Positions 55,453 through 64,000 of a stretch of 64,000 bases of DNA are shown one piece after another. The notes under the pieces are model-generated. The model was not told where the DNA came from. It made no database searches and saw nothing but the letters and a program-made list of their open reading frames with translations. Numbering within the stretch: position 1 is the first letter of the stretch; every line of letters begins with the position of its first letter. The translations under genes were made by a program, and so were the position numbers. This DNA is from Sodalis praecaptivus (GTDB lineage: Bacteria > Pseudomonadota > Gammaproteobacteria > Enterobacterales > Enterobacteriaceae), in NCBI RefSeq assembly GCF_000517425.1, contig NZ_CP006570.1, positions 310,001-374,000 on the forward strand. Reading direction: 5' to 3'.

Positions 55453-55569
55453 GCGATGTGTGCGATGTGTGCGATGTGTGCGATGTGTGCGATGTGTGCG
55501 ATGTGTGCGATGTGTGCGATGTGTGCGATGTGTGCGATGGAGGCGATGGAGGCGATGGAGGCGATGGAG
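55453..55569. repeat. 13 copies of a 9-bp tandem repeat in two variants
   Basis: Nine exact copies of GCGATGTGT (55453-55533) followed by four exact copies of GCGATGGAG (55534-55569). Total 117 bases without interruption. Since 9 is a multiple of three, every frame stays open. Lies 28 bases past the stop of the FAD monooxygenase gene. Perfect copies suggest recent slippage expansion. Confidence 0.9.
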
Positions 55570-55597
55570 GCGCCCAGACTGGCGCGCCGGGGGGGAT

Positions 55598-57322
55598 TCA
55601 ACTCGAGGGGGAAGAGCTCCCCTCAGCAGCAGAGAACCGTTGCAGGAAGGCGATAAGCGGCGAAAGGTCATCATTATCGCCACGCCAGGCAATGACGCCG
55701 TCCGGGCGGATCAGCAGTACGGCCTGCGCCGTGTCGTTGACTAAGCCGTAGCGGACAAAAACATCCTTGCCCGTGACCGTTTCCACTCCCGGGTGGATAC
55801 CGACCGTCAAACGGGCCACCAGCGCGGTTTTAACGGTTTCACTCGCCAAGCTCGCCAGAGATTTCAGAACAGCGGCCGCCTGCGGGGGCGACAGCCGTCT
55901 GCGGGATAAAACCAGTACATGGAAACAATAGCCGGCCAACACATCGAACAGATCCTGATGCCGGCTGAGCTGAGCATTTGGAGCCCGTATTCCCGGCCTG
56001 GCGGGGGCATCAGAGGAGCCTGGTGGGGCAAGAAAAGGATTTTCGCCGTAGCGAATATCAAGCTGAGCAAACTTGCGAAACGCTTTTGCCTGCACAAACC
56101 CAAGACGAGAGGCCGGCCCCACCACGACCGGCGCTAGCGCATCCCTCAGCCGGGCGCGCCAGCCGCTCTGCCCCGCGGCCAGGCTGAAGAGTTTGTCGGT
56201 GAATGCGATGGTATCGCGCGCCACGGGCAGGCGTTCGCTTTCATAAGTCTCAAGCAGGCTCTCCGGCGCGTCATGTTGCAAGACCGCCGCCAGTTTCCAG
56301 GCCAGGTTGGCGGCATCCTGTAGCCCGGTATTCATTCCTTGCCCCCCCGCCGGGGAGTGGATATGGGCGGCGTCTCCCGCCACAAAAATGCGCCCGATGC
56401 GGTAATGATCCACGCAGCGATGGTGGGTGCGAAACTTTGTGAGCCATTGCGCATTGCCCAGCGTGACCGGCACTTGCGCCGCGGAGGAAAACGCGCGCTG
56501 TAGTTCCTCCAGTTCAAGCGCTGCCGGTTCGCCGTCGTCCCGTTCTTTAGCGCTTACGTTATGGTTATCGTGGCCAGCGTAACGCGTGTCGTTATCGCCG
56601 TCGCCGTTAAGATTGTTATCTGCGGCGCCAATGTCGGTCGTCATGACGCGTGAAAGACCACTGCCCGCCAGCGGCAGAAAAAGGCCGATGCGCTCGCCAT
56701 GCATAAAGATACGGAAATGATCATGGCCGTTTTCCCAGTTCACCTGAACATCGCCGAGCAGAAAATTTTGCGGGTAAGGCGCACCGGTAAACGGCAGAGC
56801 CAGGTGATGGCGCACTTTGCTATGGCCACCATCCGCTCCCAGTACATAGGCCGCGCGTAAGCGTGATAATTCGCCATTCTGGCTTATTTCGATGTCCACC
56901 CCTTCTTGGGAGGGGGTGAGCCCCACTAATTCGACGCCGCGTTCAACCTCTGCCCCGCCGGCGGCAAGGGCGTCCAACAACGTCTGTTCCGTTGCAGACT
57001 GCGGGATCATCAAAATAAAGGGAAAAGGGGTGTCATTTATCTCGCACAAATCGTAATTCAGTCCACCCTTGCGACGGCCCGAGAGGTGGAAATCGATTTG
57101 TTGCGTCATGATGCCTTTGGTTAATAACGTCTCACTGAGGCCGAGCGAGGCAAAAAGCTCCAGCGAGCGGGCCGACATCACGGCGGCGCGGGATTCTCGG
57201 TTGGGGGCCAGGGCTTTGTCGATAATGCGGAAGCGGACGCCACAGCGCTGAAGCAGGTAGGCGGCCATTAACCCCGTCGGGCCCGCCCCCACGATCACGA
57301 CATCACAATCGGTGTGTTGCAT
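55598..57322 (-). CDS. FAD-dependent aromatic-ring monooxygenase
   Basis: Flavoprotein hydroxylase of 574 residues in the PheA/TfdB/MhpA class; uses NAD(P)H and O2 to hydroxylate phenolic or polyketide-like substrates. FAD site VIVGAGPTGLMAAYLLQRCG near the start, DGGHSKVRHHLALPF (DG motif) in the middle, GRIFVAGDAAHIHSPAGGQGMNTGLQDAANLAWKLA as the second FAD motif, and a C-terminal thioredoxin-like domain (~430-560). Start at 57322 has AAAGGAG seven bases upstream; the GTG two codons earlier is too close. Stands alone, with a 16-base palindrome upstream. Substrate unknown. Confidence 0.87.
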   Translation of the reverse strand: MQHTDCDVVIVGAGPTGLMAAYLLQRCGVRFRIIDKALAPNRESRAAVMSARSLELFASLGLSETLLTKGIMTQQIDFHLSGRRKGGLNYDLCEINDTPFPFILMIPQSATEQTLLDALAAGGAEVERGVELVGLTPSQEGVDIEISQNGELSRLRAAYVLGADGGHSKVRHHLALPFTGAPYPQNFLLGDVQVNWENGHDHFRIFMHGERIGLFLPLAGSGLSRVMTTDIGAADNNLNGDGDNDTRYAGHDNHNVSAKERDDGEPAALELEELQRAFSSAAQVPVTLGNAQWLTKFRTHHRCVDHYRIGRIFVAGDAAHIHSPAGGQGMNTGLQDAANLAWKLAAVLQHDAPESLLETYESERLPVARDTIAFTDKLFSLAAGQSGWRARLRDALAPVVVGPASRLGFVQAKAFRKFAQLDIRYGENPFLAPPGSSDAPARPGIRAPNAQLSRHQDLFDVLAGYCFHVLVLSRRRLSPPQAAAVLKSLASLASETVKTALVARLTVGIHPGVETVTGKDVFVRYGLVNDTAQAVLLIRPDGVIAWRGDNDDLSPLIAFLQRFSAAEGSSSPSS

Positions 57323-57458
57323 TATCACGCTCCTTTGACGTCAATTCTGCGCAGGTCGGCAGGCGCTAGCTGCGGCTCGCCTTTGTCGCCGCGCGTTAGC
57401 GGGCACGGGATCACTTCATGATAATGATTGTCGCCATAATTTTCTGGATCATTATTAA

Positions 57459-57474
57459 TATAACTATAGTTATA
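57459..57474. promoter_or_regulatory. 16-bp perfect palindrome upstream of the monooxygenase gene
   Basis: TATAACTATAGTTATA, 136 bases before the monooxygenase start. Size and symmetry fit a TetR- or MarR-type operator. No regulator gene is adjacent, so the cognate factor would be encoded elsewhere. AT-only palindromes can arise by chance. Confidence 0.35.
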
Positions 57475-57907
57475 GCCTATCCCTGTGGAGGAAGCCTGTC
57501 GCTGCGGTATTATTGAGCCAATGTCGGGTTTCGCTCCCGGGACTCTCGCGACGAATAATAATTAACCCCCCGTCAACCGCGGATGCCCTGAGACAGGCTC
57601 CGCTGGTCGCTTAGGCGACTACATTCTTCTTTGCCTCCGGCGGGCAGACCTATTTTAAGCGTTTCCTGTCGAACGGCGATTAGGCGTCTGACCTTGTCAA
57701 CCCGGATGGTCCTCGATCCAAAAAACAGGTCTAACCGGCCTAAACCGAACCGTGGATTGATAAGAAAATTTTAGATTTGAGAGAATAAAAGAGAGTTTCT
57801 AAGATGACGAACTGGCCATGAATGCTATGCTGGCGCTAAGGGAATGCACATCAATAATGCGTTACGACACAGGCTTTCGAGTAAAGAATACAGGAGGGAG
57901 CAGCGCA
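57475..57907. other. Intergenic region before a small secreted-protein gene
   Basis: No gene apart from the upstream extension of the next frame (57818-57907), which I exclude because the strong ribosome site AGGAGGGAG lies inside it. Bases 57480-57720 are closed in all frames. Confidence 0.4.
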
Positions 57908-58258
57908 ATGAAGCCAGCATTTTTTGCTCTTATATTATTATTCTGCCACTTTGCGGCATGGGCAAATAATGAGGAACACGCATTACCGCTCATTAAATTA
58001 GCCATCAATGCCATGGATGCAGGCTATTTTTTCGAACCGGGGAATCTACGCATCACGCAGACGGCGCTGGGTGAAAATCCCACCGCAGCGACGATTGAAA
58101 TTGAGAAAGACCTGGCGGATGACGCCATCGCCATAGAGAAGACCGTATTCACGTTACATCGCAAAAATAACGTATGGGTAATAGACACCCAAGCCACGAC
58201 GTTTAAATGCCGGGAAGGACGCGGTCACCAAACCTTCTCCCCGGCATGCTGCCAGTAA
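57908..58258 (+). CDS. Small secreted protein of unknown function
   Basis: Product of 116 residues. Clear signal peptide MKPAFFALILLFCHFAAWA with cleavage before NNEEH. The mature part has an alpha/beta look (LPLIKLAINAMDAGYFFEPGNLRIT, then ATIEIEKDL..FTLHRKNNVWVIDTQATTFKC) and ends with three cysteines (CREG...ACCQ). Start at 57908 has AGGAGGGAG eight bases upstream. Convergent with the oligopeptidase gene, 26 bases apart. Family not recognised. Confidence 0.6.
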   Translation: MKPAFFALILLFCHFAAWANNEEHALPLIKLAINAMDAGYFFEPGNLRITQTALGENPTAATIEIEKDLADDAIAIEKTVFTLHRKNNVWVIDTQATTFKCREGRGHQTFSPACCQ

Positions 58259-58284
58259 ATATGGCTGACGCAGGCCGGTAATGC

Positions 58285-60363
58285 CTACGCTTCCGGCGTG
58301 CCGCGGTTTAAGCTGGACCAGAGAAATTCGCTGACCAGCGCACTGTGGAACGCGGCTTGTCTCTTGTCCGCCGCGGCGCTGTGCCCTCCTTCGGTGTTTT
58401 CATAGAAATACGCCTGCTGGTGGCCCATTTGCCGCATACGCGCCGCCATTTTACGCGCGTGAGCCGGGTTGACCCGGTCGTCGCTGGTAGCGGTATAAAA
58501 CAGCACCGGCGGATAAGCAGTTTGCGCCTTGATATTATGGTACGGCGAAAAGGCTTTGATATAGTGCCATTGCGCCGGGTCGTCCGGATCGCCATATTCG
58601 GCAATCCACGATGCGCCAGCGGAAAGCGACGTATAGCGCTGCATATCCAAAAGCGGCACCTCGCAGACGATGCAGCCGAACAGCTGCGGATACTGCGTCA
58701 GCATATTACCCACCAGCAGGCCGCCGTTGCTACCGCCGCGCGCGCCGAGATGCGGTGATGACGTGACCTTGCGCGCAATGAGATCTTTCGCAACCGCGAC
58801 AAAATCCTCAAAGGCGCGGTGGCGGTCTTGCTTGAGCGCCGCCTGATGCCAGGCGGGACCATACTCGCCGCCGCCGCGAATATTGGCGACCACATACACC
58901 CCGCCACGCTCCAGCCAGCAAGGCGCGTCGCTGCCCAAGTAGTGCGGCAACAGCGATACATCAAAGCCGCCATAACCGTACAGCAGCGTGGGATTGCTGC
59001 CGTTCAGCTGGAGATCCTTGGCCGCTATTTGAAAGTAGGGTATTGAGGTCCCGTCCTTGGAACGGACAAAGTGCTGGCTGACCCGGTAACGGTCGGGATC
59101 AAAGTCGTGGGGGCCCTGCTTTAACCGTTCCACGCCGTCACCGTCGAGATTGCCCAGATGCAGCGAGGTGGGCTGAAGGAAGCCTTCGACGGTCATAAAG
59201 TAATTATTGCTTTCCTCATCAATGCCCTCGGCGGAAAGCGTACTGAGCATTGACCGATTGCCCAGCGATTGTCGCTGCCAGCTATCGCACCGCGGCGTCA
59301 ACACTTCAAGGTGGCTTACCACGTTTTCCATGATAATAAGGATAAGATGGTCGCGTGTCCTTTCGTAATCGCTTAACGCCCTTTGCCCGTGGGGTGTGAA
59401 TAACACCTGCAATCGCCGGTCTCCCGCCAGGAAATCATCGAAGTTCGCCGCCAATAACGCGCCGGCAGGATAGCGTTTCCCGTTCACCACCCACGCTCTG
59501 CTCAGCTTTATCAGCAACCATTCGCGGTGGGTGCTGAACTCGGCGTCCGACGGAATGGCAATGTTGATTTGCTGGTTGTGTGCAGTCAGCAGGTAATTGT
59601 CGCGGCGATAAAAATCCAGACTGCGGCCGACATAATCGCGCTCAAAACCCGGCGTGCGATCGTGGTAGGCAAAGACCCCCAGATCCTTCGGCCGCGCCTC
59701 GAACACCGTTTCGGCCGCGCTCAGCGGCGTGCCGCGCCGCCAGCGTTTGGCGATGCGCGGATAACCCGACTGGGTCATTGAGCCGGGTCCCCAATCCGTG
59801 GCGATGAACACGGTGTCTTTATCGATCCACGACACGTCGCTTTTAGCCAAAGGCACGTTAAAACCCTCTTTCACGAAGCGCTTGGCGATCAGGTCAAATT
59901 CGCGGAATTCGACGGCGTCACCGCCGTCCGGCGACAGCGCAATAAGGCTATATCGGTATGCCGGCGCCAACGACTGCGAACCGCGATACACCCATTCCCT
60001 GCCTTCCTCTTTGCCCAATGCATCGATATCCAACACCGTTTCCCATACCGGTTCGGCTTTGCGGTACTCCTGGAGCGTCGTGCGCCGCAGTAGCCCGCGC
60101 GGATTGGCCTGGTCCTGCCAGAAATTATAATAGTCACCCCCGAGCTTGCTGACCCAGGGGATCCGGGTGTCCTTATTCAGGATATCCATTACCTGCCGTT
60201 CCAGCCCGGGGAAATGCGGCCCTTGCGCATAACGCGCAAGGGTGCGCTGATTCTCCTGCGCTACCCACCGTAGCGCGGCCTCGCCACGAAGATCTTCCAG
60301 CCACAGGAATTCATCACCGGCAGCGGCGTTGGGCGCGGGGGTGAAGTTGGATAGTGACGTCAT
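58285..60363 (-). CDS. Prolyl oligopeptidase family serine peptidase (S9A)
   Basis: Cytoplasmic peptidase of 692 residues, close to the ~700 of the family. N-terminal beta-propeller (~10-410) and C-terminal alpha/beta hydrolase (~420-692). Catalytic Ser545 in GARGGSNGG, Asp in TSDDRVNP (628/629) and His661 in EGGHSAA. Also ILLYGYGGF-like YGYGGFDVSLLP and NIRGGGEYGPAWH. Cleaves short peptides, classically after proline; some members cleave after other residues. AGGAG precedes the ATG by ten bases. Single gene. Confidence 0.88.
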   Translation of the reverse strand: MTSLSNFTPAPNAAAGDEFLWLEDLRGEAALRWVAQENQRTLARYAQGPHFPGLERQVMDILNKDTRIPWVSKLGGDYYNFWQDQANPRGLLRRTTLQEYRKAEPVWETVLDIDALGKEEGREWVYRGSQSLAPAYRYSLIALSPDGGDAVEFREFDLIAKRFVKEGFNVPLAKSDVSWIDKDTVFIATDWGPGSMTQSGYPRIAKRWRRGTPLSAAETVFEARPKDLGVFAYHDRTPGFERDYVGRSLDFYRRDNYLLTAHNQQINIAIPSDAEFSTHREWLLIKLSRAWVVNGKRYPAGALLAANFDDFLAGDRRLQVLFTPHGQRALSDYERTRDHLILIIMENVVSHLEVLTPRCDSWQRQSLGNRSMLSTLSAEGIDEESNNYFMTVEGFLQPTSLHLGNLDGDGVERLKQGPHDFDPDRYRVSQHFVRSKDGTSIPYFQIAAKDLQLNGSNPTLLYGYGGFDVSLLPHYLGSDAPCWLERGGVYVVANIRGGGEYGPAWHQAALKQDRHRAFEDFVAVAKDLIARKVTSSPHLGARGGSNGGLLVGNMLTQYPQLFGCIVCEVPLLDMQRYTSLSAGASWIAEYGDPDDPAQWHYIKAFSPYHNIKAQTAYPPVLFYTATSDDRVNPAHARKMAARMRQMGHQQAYFYENTEGGHSAAADKRQAAFHSALVSEFLWSSLNRGTPEA

Positions 60364-61216
60364 GGTGAATACGGCTCCTGAGGTTGATACACTAAAGTGA
60401 ATACATTGGCGTCAAGGGATAACCGGCAGATCCAAGCGCCTGGCTAATACCTCACTTCGGGATAACCTCGGACATAGCTAATTCAATAGGTGAGGTCGAT
60501 CCTGACCTGCGGCGTCGCGGGAAACGTGCTTAAGGGCAGTAGCGACAACCGCCGGCGCTGCCATCCCAGACGGCATTTTCCGACAAGCGCTAAGAAAGGC
60601 GTCTTGGGTGGCATTATCCCTTATCCCGCATTGAGCACGGCGGTGGTGTGAAAAGGGACTTTGCCACGAAAATAGCACCGCCGGGTAAAATCTTTCGACA
60701 ACGCGATATTTGTCTTTCGCCCGCGCTAGAGAGTATGCGTGATGCTTCGTCCTGCTGGCAATCTTTCTCGCAGGGTCGCTATCGCCTGGGCAATAGCCGC
60801 CAATTTATTATCTGTTTGGCTGAGTAGGATGAGGTCATTATTCATTGTGGCTGCTTCATCATCATGATCTGCTGATCTGCCCCTTTCGCCGACACGGAGG
60901 CGAATTCAATTTTGCTCTTTGAGGCAGGGGCAAAGGTAACATCCCACTGCCTTATCGCAACCCTGCACAAAGGGCCAAGGCGCGCAAACAGCGCGGCTAG
61001 CATGGCGTGATGTAATTTTCCCCCCGCGCGCCAGGCGCACCACGCCAGTGCACATCTGGGCCCTTGAGCGGCATCGTGACCGTCATTAGCCCCGTTGCCC
61101 CGTCTAAACGCGCGCCCGCGGCGCGATGGCGAACCTTGCCACTCTGGCGCGTTTCTTGCGTGCGGTTTGTTGTTCAACCGAAAACACACATTTCTCAACC
61201 TGACAGGTGACCCGCT
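60364..61216. other. Intergenic region, 853 bp, no gene supported
   Basis: Upstream of both the oligopeptidase and the LysR gene. A minus frame of 118 codons (60842-61198) and an overlapping one of 39 codons after it (starting MNNDLILLSQTDNKL at 60845) lack ribosome sites and known products. Promoters of the two flanking genes must lie here. Confidence 0.4.
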
Positions 61217-62137
61217 ATGGAGCTGAAATGGTTTGAAGATTTTCTGAGTGTCTCACGTTGCTACAGCTTTACCCGCGCTGCCGATGAGCGACACATCACG
61301 CAATCCGCCTTGAGCCGACGCATTCGACAATTGGAGGAATGGCTGGGGGTGCCGCTATTCAACCGTAATACCTACCCGATAACGCTTACGCCCGAAGGGC
61401 AGACCTTTCTCTCCACCGCCAGCGAAACCCTGTTCGCGCTGACCCATATGCGTAACGACCTGCACCAGCGTTACCAAAAACGCACGTCAGTGCTGCGTTT
61501 CGCCATGCTGAATACGCTTTCCCTAACGTTTTTTCCGGAGTGGATTAATCAGGTCAATCGTTCCAACCACACCCGTTTTATTCGTCTGTGCGATCAAAAA
61601 CCGACCTTTGTCGAGCACATATCGTTGTTGCACTCGGGGGAAACAGATTTTTTGCTGACCTACGCTCACGACTCGGTCGCGCTCATTCAGCAATTGGCGC
61701 CCTACCCTATGCTGTCGCTGGGACAGGAGCGCGCCATCGCCGTCTGCCGCCCCGACAGCGAAGGCAAACCGCTCTATCCTATTGGCCAGAGCGCCGACCC
61801 AATCCCCTGGCTGAGCTACGGTCAAAATTCCTTCTTTGCCCATGCGCTCGCGCGTCTGCTCGCGCGCCGGCCGCTTCCGCTCGAGCCAATTTATGAAAAC
61901 GGCATGTCAATTAATTTGAAAGCGATGGTGCTGTCCGGCAGCGGCGTCGCCTGGCTGCCGGAGAGCCTCATAAAGGAGGAACTGCGCGGTGGACAACTGA
62001 CGCGCGCCGGCCAGAGCTGTTGGGATATGACGCTTGATATCCGTCTCTACCGCCAGCCGGTGCTGCGCCATCCCCATGCGGAGCTTTTCTGGCAGCAGGC
62101 ATCCCGTCTTTGCGAACCTGCGCTCGCGGCAAGCTGA
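61217..62137 (+). CDS. LysR-family regulator, HypT/YjiE-like
   Basis: Transcription factor of 306 residues. wHTH at ~1-62 (WFEDFLSVSRCYSFTRAADERHITQSALSRRIRQLEEWLGVPLFNR). The effector domain has blocks in common with E. coli HypT (FFPEWINQV, PWLSYGQNSFFAHALARLL, SGSGVAWLPESLI..L..GQL). HypT-like genes often neighbour peptidase or amidohydrolase genes, as here. It probably controls the downstream AbgB-like gene, 241 bases away on the same strand. Confidence 0.83.
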   Translation: MELKWFEDFLSVSRCYSFTRAADERHITQSALSRRIRQLEEWLGVPLFNRNTYPITLTPEGQTFLSTASETLFALTHMRNDLHQRYQKRTSVLRFAMLNTLSLTFFPEWINQVNRSNHTRFIRLCDQKPTFVEHISLLHSGETDFLLTYAHDSVALIQQLAPYPMLSLGQERAIAVCRPDSEGKPLYPIGQSADPIPWLSYGQNSFFAHALARLLARRPLPLEPIYENGMSINLKAMVLSGSGVAWLPESLIKEELRGGQLTRAGQSCWDMTLDIRLYRQPVLRHPHAELFWQQASRLCEPALAAS

Positions 62138-62378
62138 CGTTGCCGTTCGTCTGGCACGGACGAACGGCGCCATAGCGGGTTCCCCACCCGCCCGGCATTA
62201 CCCACCGTTCATTGCGAGGCACGCTACCCTCGCTGCCCCCCGGCGCCGCTTAACTATGCAAATTTGGACTAGCCGTTGTGAATTGTTCATTGGCGCGCAA
62301 CGGCGGCCTTGACGCATGCTGAAAACCAGCGGGGCCCGCGCCGGCCTCAATTTTCCGCTTGCAATGCCGGAGATAATC

Positions 62379-63806
62379 ATGTCGAACAAAGCGTTAGTCT
62401 GGGATCTGGTGGACGAGCACAAAACGGATTTTTGCGCATTGAGCGATCGCATCTGGGGTATGCCAGAAATTTGTTATACCGAATATCGCTCGGTGGCGGA
62501 ACACACCGCGATGTTGAAAAAACAGGGTTTTCAGGTGACGGAAAACGTGGCCGACATTCCCACCGCCGTGATGGGCGAAGCCGGCCTCGGGGGCCCGATC
62601 ATCGCCTTTCTGGGCGAATATGACGCCCTCCCAGGACTCAGTCAGGAAGCGGGTGTCGCCCGATATTCGCCGCTGCCGGGCAACGGTCAGGGCCACGGCT
62701 GCGGCCATAACCTGCTGGGTTCGGCGGCGATGCTGGCGGCGAGCGCGTTGAAAGAGTGGCTGGCCAAAACAGGTCAGCCCGGCCGGGTGCGCTATTACGG
62801 CTGTCCCGCTGAAGAGGGGGGCGCCGCAAAATCCTTTATGGCGCGCGCCGGCGCGTTTGATGGCGTCGATGTCGCCATTACCTGGCATCCCAGCGCCCAT
62901 CATGAGGTGGCAAAAGCGCTATCGCTCGCCAACACCCGTATGGACTTTTTCTTCACGGGGCGCGCCTCCCATGCCGCCGCCGCACCGCACCTGGGCCGCA
63001 GCGCGCTGGATGCGGTTGAACTGATGAACGTGGGGGTACAGTATTTGCGTGAACATGTCCCGCAGGATTCGCGTATCCATTATGCCATGCTTGATTCCGG
63101 CGGCATCGCGCCGAACGTGGTGCAGGCCAAGGCCGCCGTGCGCTATGCCATCCGCGCCCGCGATGTCGAAAGCATGTTTGAACTCAACGCGCGCGTAAAA
63201 CGGGTGGCCGAAGGCGCCGCCATCATGACCGACACGCAATTAACCGTCAGTATCATGAGCGCGGTCGCCAATTTGCTGGGTAACCGGCCGCTGGAAGAAG
63301 CCATGCAGCAGAATTTCGCGCTGCTGGGTCCGGTCGCGTTCGATCAAAGCGATTACGCCTTCGCCGATGAGATTCAAAGCACGCTTAGCGCCGCGGATAT
63401 TCAAAACGATTATCGCCGGACCGGAATGAAACCCGCTCATCCCAAATCCCTGAGCGACTATATCATCCCCCTCGACACCCACGGTGAGCCAATGATCGGT
63501 TCGACCGATGTGGCGGATGTCAGTTGGGTTATCCCGACGGTACAAGCGCATGTGCCGACGATGGCCATCGGCACGCCGGGCCATTCCTGGCAATTGACCG
63601 CTCAGGGAAAAATGCCCGCCGCCCATAAGGGCCTGGCTCATGTCGCGAAAATCATGGCCGCCACGGGCATTGACGTGCTCACAGACAAAATGTTGCTTGC
63701 GCAGGTCAAAAAAGTCCATTTTGAACAAACCCGCGCCACTCCCTACCGGTGTCCGATACCGGCCGAGGTAAAACCCCCTGTTCAGCCGCGCCCCGAGACG
63801 TTGTGA
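62379..63806 (+). CDS. AbgB-like M20 amidohydrolase
   Basis: Zinc peptidase/amidohydrolase of 475 residues, near the 481 of E. coli AbgB, which splits p-aminobenzoyl-glutamate. Metal motifs EYDALPG, GHGCGHNLLGSAAMLAASA and YGCPAEEGGAAKSFM; dimerisation-domain block HAAAAPHLGRSALDAVELMNVG; and STDVADVSWVIPTVQ..GTPGHSWQ. Start at 62379 has GGAG seven bases upstream, better than the ATG at 62316. Followed after 22 bases by a peptide-binding protein gene, so an imported peptide or acyl-amino acid is the probable substrate. It need not be aminobenzoyl-glutamate. Confidence 0.85.
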   Translation: MSNKALVWDLVDEHKTDFCALSDRIWGMPEICYTEYRSVAEHTAMLKKQGFQVTENVADIPTAVMGEAGLGGPIIAFLGEYDALPGLSQEAGVARYSPLPGNGQGHGCGHNLLGSAAMLAASALKEWLAKTGQPGRVRYYGCPAEEGGAAKSFMARAGAFDGVDVAITWHPSAHHEVAKALSLANTRMDFFFTGRASHAAAAPHLGRSALDAVELMNVGVQYLREHVPQDSRIHYAMLDSGGIAPNVVQAKAAVRYAIRARDVESMFELNARVKRVAEGAAIMTDTQLTVSIMSAVANLLGNRPLEEAMQQNFALLGPVAFDQSDYAFADEIQSTLSAADIQNDYRRTGMKPAHPKSLSDYIIPLDTHGEPMIGSTDVADVSWVIPTVQAHVPTMAIGTPGHSWQLTAQGKMPAAHKGLAHVAKIMAATGIDVLTDKMLLAQVKKVHFEQTRATPYRCPIPAEVKPPVQPRPETL

Positions 63807-63828
63807 TTGATTGCTTTAGGAGAGCACC

Positions 63829-64000
63829 ATGACATTGACCCGAATTGCCGCCCTGCTGTTAGCGGCGGGCGCTTGCAGCGCAACGGCCGAGGCCGCCACA
63901 CCACCCGATTCGCTGGTGATGGCCTGGAATATCGATGCCATCAGTACCTGGGACCCCGCTCAGATAGGCGAGGTGGTGACCAGCGAAATCTACTCCAATA
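63829..64000 (+). CDS. Peptide ABC transporter binding protein (3' end outside window)
   Basis: Only the first 57 codons are visible. Signal peptide MTLTRIAALLLAAGACSATAEAA, then LVMAWNIDAISTWDPAQIGEVVTSEIYSN, the opening of an SBP_bac_5 (DppA/OppA-like) periplasmic protein. AGGAG precedes the ATG. It probably starts a peptide importer operon that feeds the AbgB-like enzyme. Confidence 0.8.
   Translation, partial: MTLTRIAALLLAAGACSATAEAATPPDSLVMAWNIDAISTWDPAQIGEVVTSEIYSN

Noticed and set aside
55453-55569. Possible CRISPR array
   Set aside because: Unit is 9 bases with no spacers and no cas genes nearby.
55324-55692. Minus-strand frame with a long His-Ile/Thr-His repeat, and Cys-Ala-Met repeats on the plus strand
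   Set aside because: The 9-bp repeat stays open in all six frames; no ribosome site or conserved flank supports any of them.
60725-61198. Two overlapping minus frames of 118 and 39 codons joined by ATGA
   Set aside because: The overlap is suggestive but products have no recognisable fold and no ribosome sites.
62394-62903. 169-codon minus frame inside the AbgB-like gene
   Set aside because: Fully antisense to conserved M20 motifs.

Overview
The window looks like the chromosome of an Enterobacterales bacterium, most plausibly a Sodalis-like or other insect-associated lineage. That assignment is an inference from a mixture of signs. There is a Fur-boxed sitABCD metal transporter, a Ppk and a cytoplasmic trehalase of enterobacterial type, a pair of PAS-LuxR solo regulators, two chitin-active AA10 proteins, a chitin/peptidoglycan sugar hydrolase group, and a zone of low coding density with broken genes. 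No tRNA, rRNA, CRISPR array or intact insertion sequence was recognised.

Layout. 1-4375: a NitT/TauT-type ABC importer (binding protein cut by the window edge, permease, ATPase) followed by an AtzB/TrzN-like amidohydrolase. 4.9-6.9 kb: two convergent PAS-LuxR regulators. 7.7-9.2 kb: a MarR repressor divergent from a zinc-less quinone-oxidoreductase-type enzyme, with two related operator-like repeats between them. 9.2-9.8 kb: a decayed Rpn-family nuclease whose intact relative lies at 35.6 kb. 10.3-12.7 kb: trehalase followed by a glucose-1-dehydrogenase-like SDR. 12.7-18.6 kb: a gene-poor, AT-rich zone holding one AA10 protein, a small lipoprotein, an unknown 430-residue protein and several interrupted frames. 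18.6-25.7 kb: an NmrA-like protein with divergent LysR, a LysR with divergent SGNH hydrolase, a cysteine-rich unknown, and Ada.

26.1-35.5 kb is the most coherent accessory unit. On the minus strand, tctC-tctB-tctA-lysR-thiol dioxygenase-rhodanese run almost without gaps. On the plus strand, two MmgE/PrpD proteins diverge from them across an intergenic region carrying two overlapping perfect inverted repeats. The dioxygenase matches the bacterial 3-mercaptopropionate dioxygenase type, so I propose a regulated route for uptake and breakdown of a sulfur-containing (or thiol-derived) organic acid.

35.6-46.3 kb holds the intact Rpn nuclease, an orphan small protein, a 753-residue protein with a degenerate metallophosphoesterase domain, an alanine-rich basic protein, a MarR-GNAT fusion and Ppk without a Ppx partner. 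46.3-55.1 kb combines a multidomain AA10 chitin-binding protein, sitABCD behind a near-perfect Fur box, an array of six GNRA-capped hairpins right after sitD, a DigH-like lipoprotein and a GH3 hexosaminidase. 55.4-64.0 kb has a 9-bp tandem repeat, an aromatic-ring FAD monooxygenase, a small secreted protein, a prolyl oligopeptidase, and a LysR (HypT-like) - AbgB-like peptidase - peptide-binding protein group that runs off the window end.
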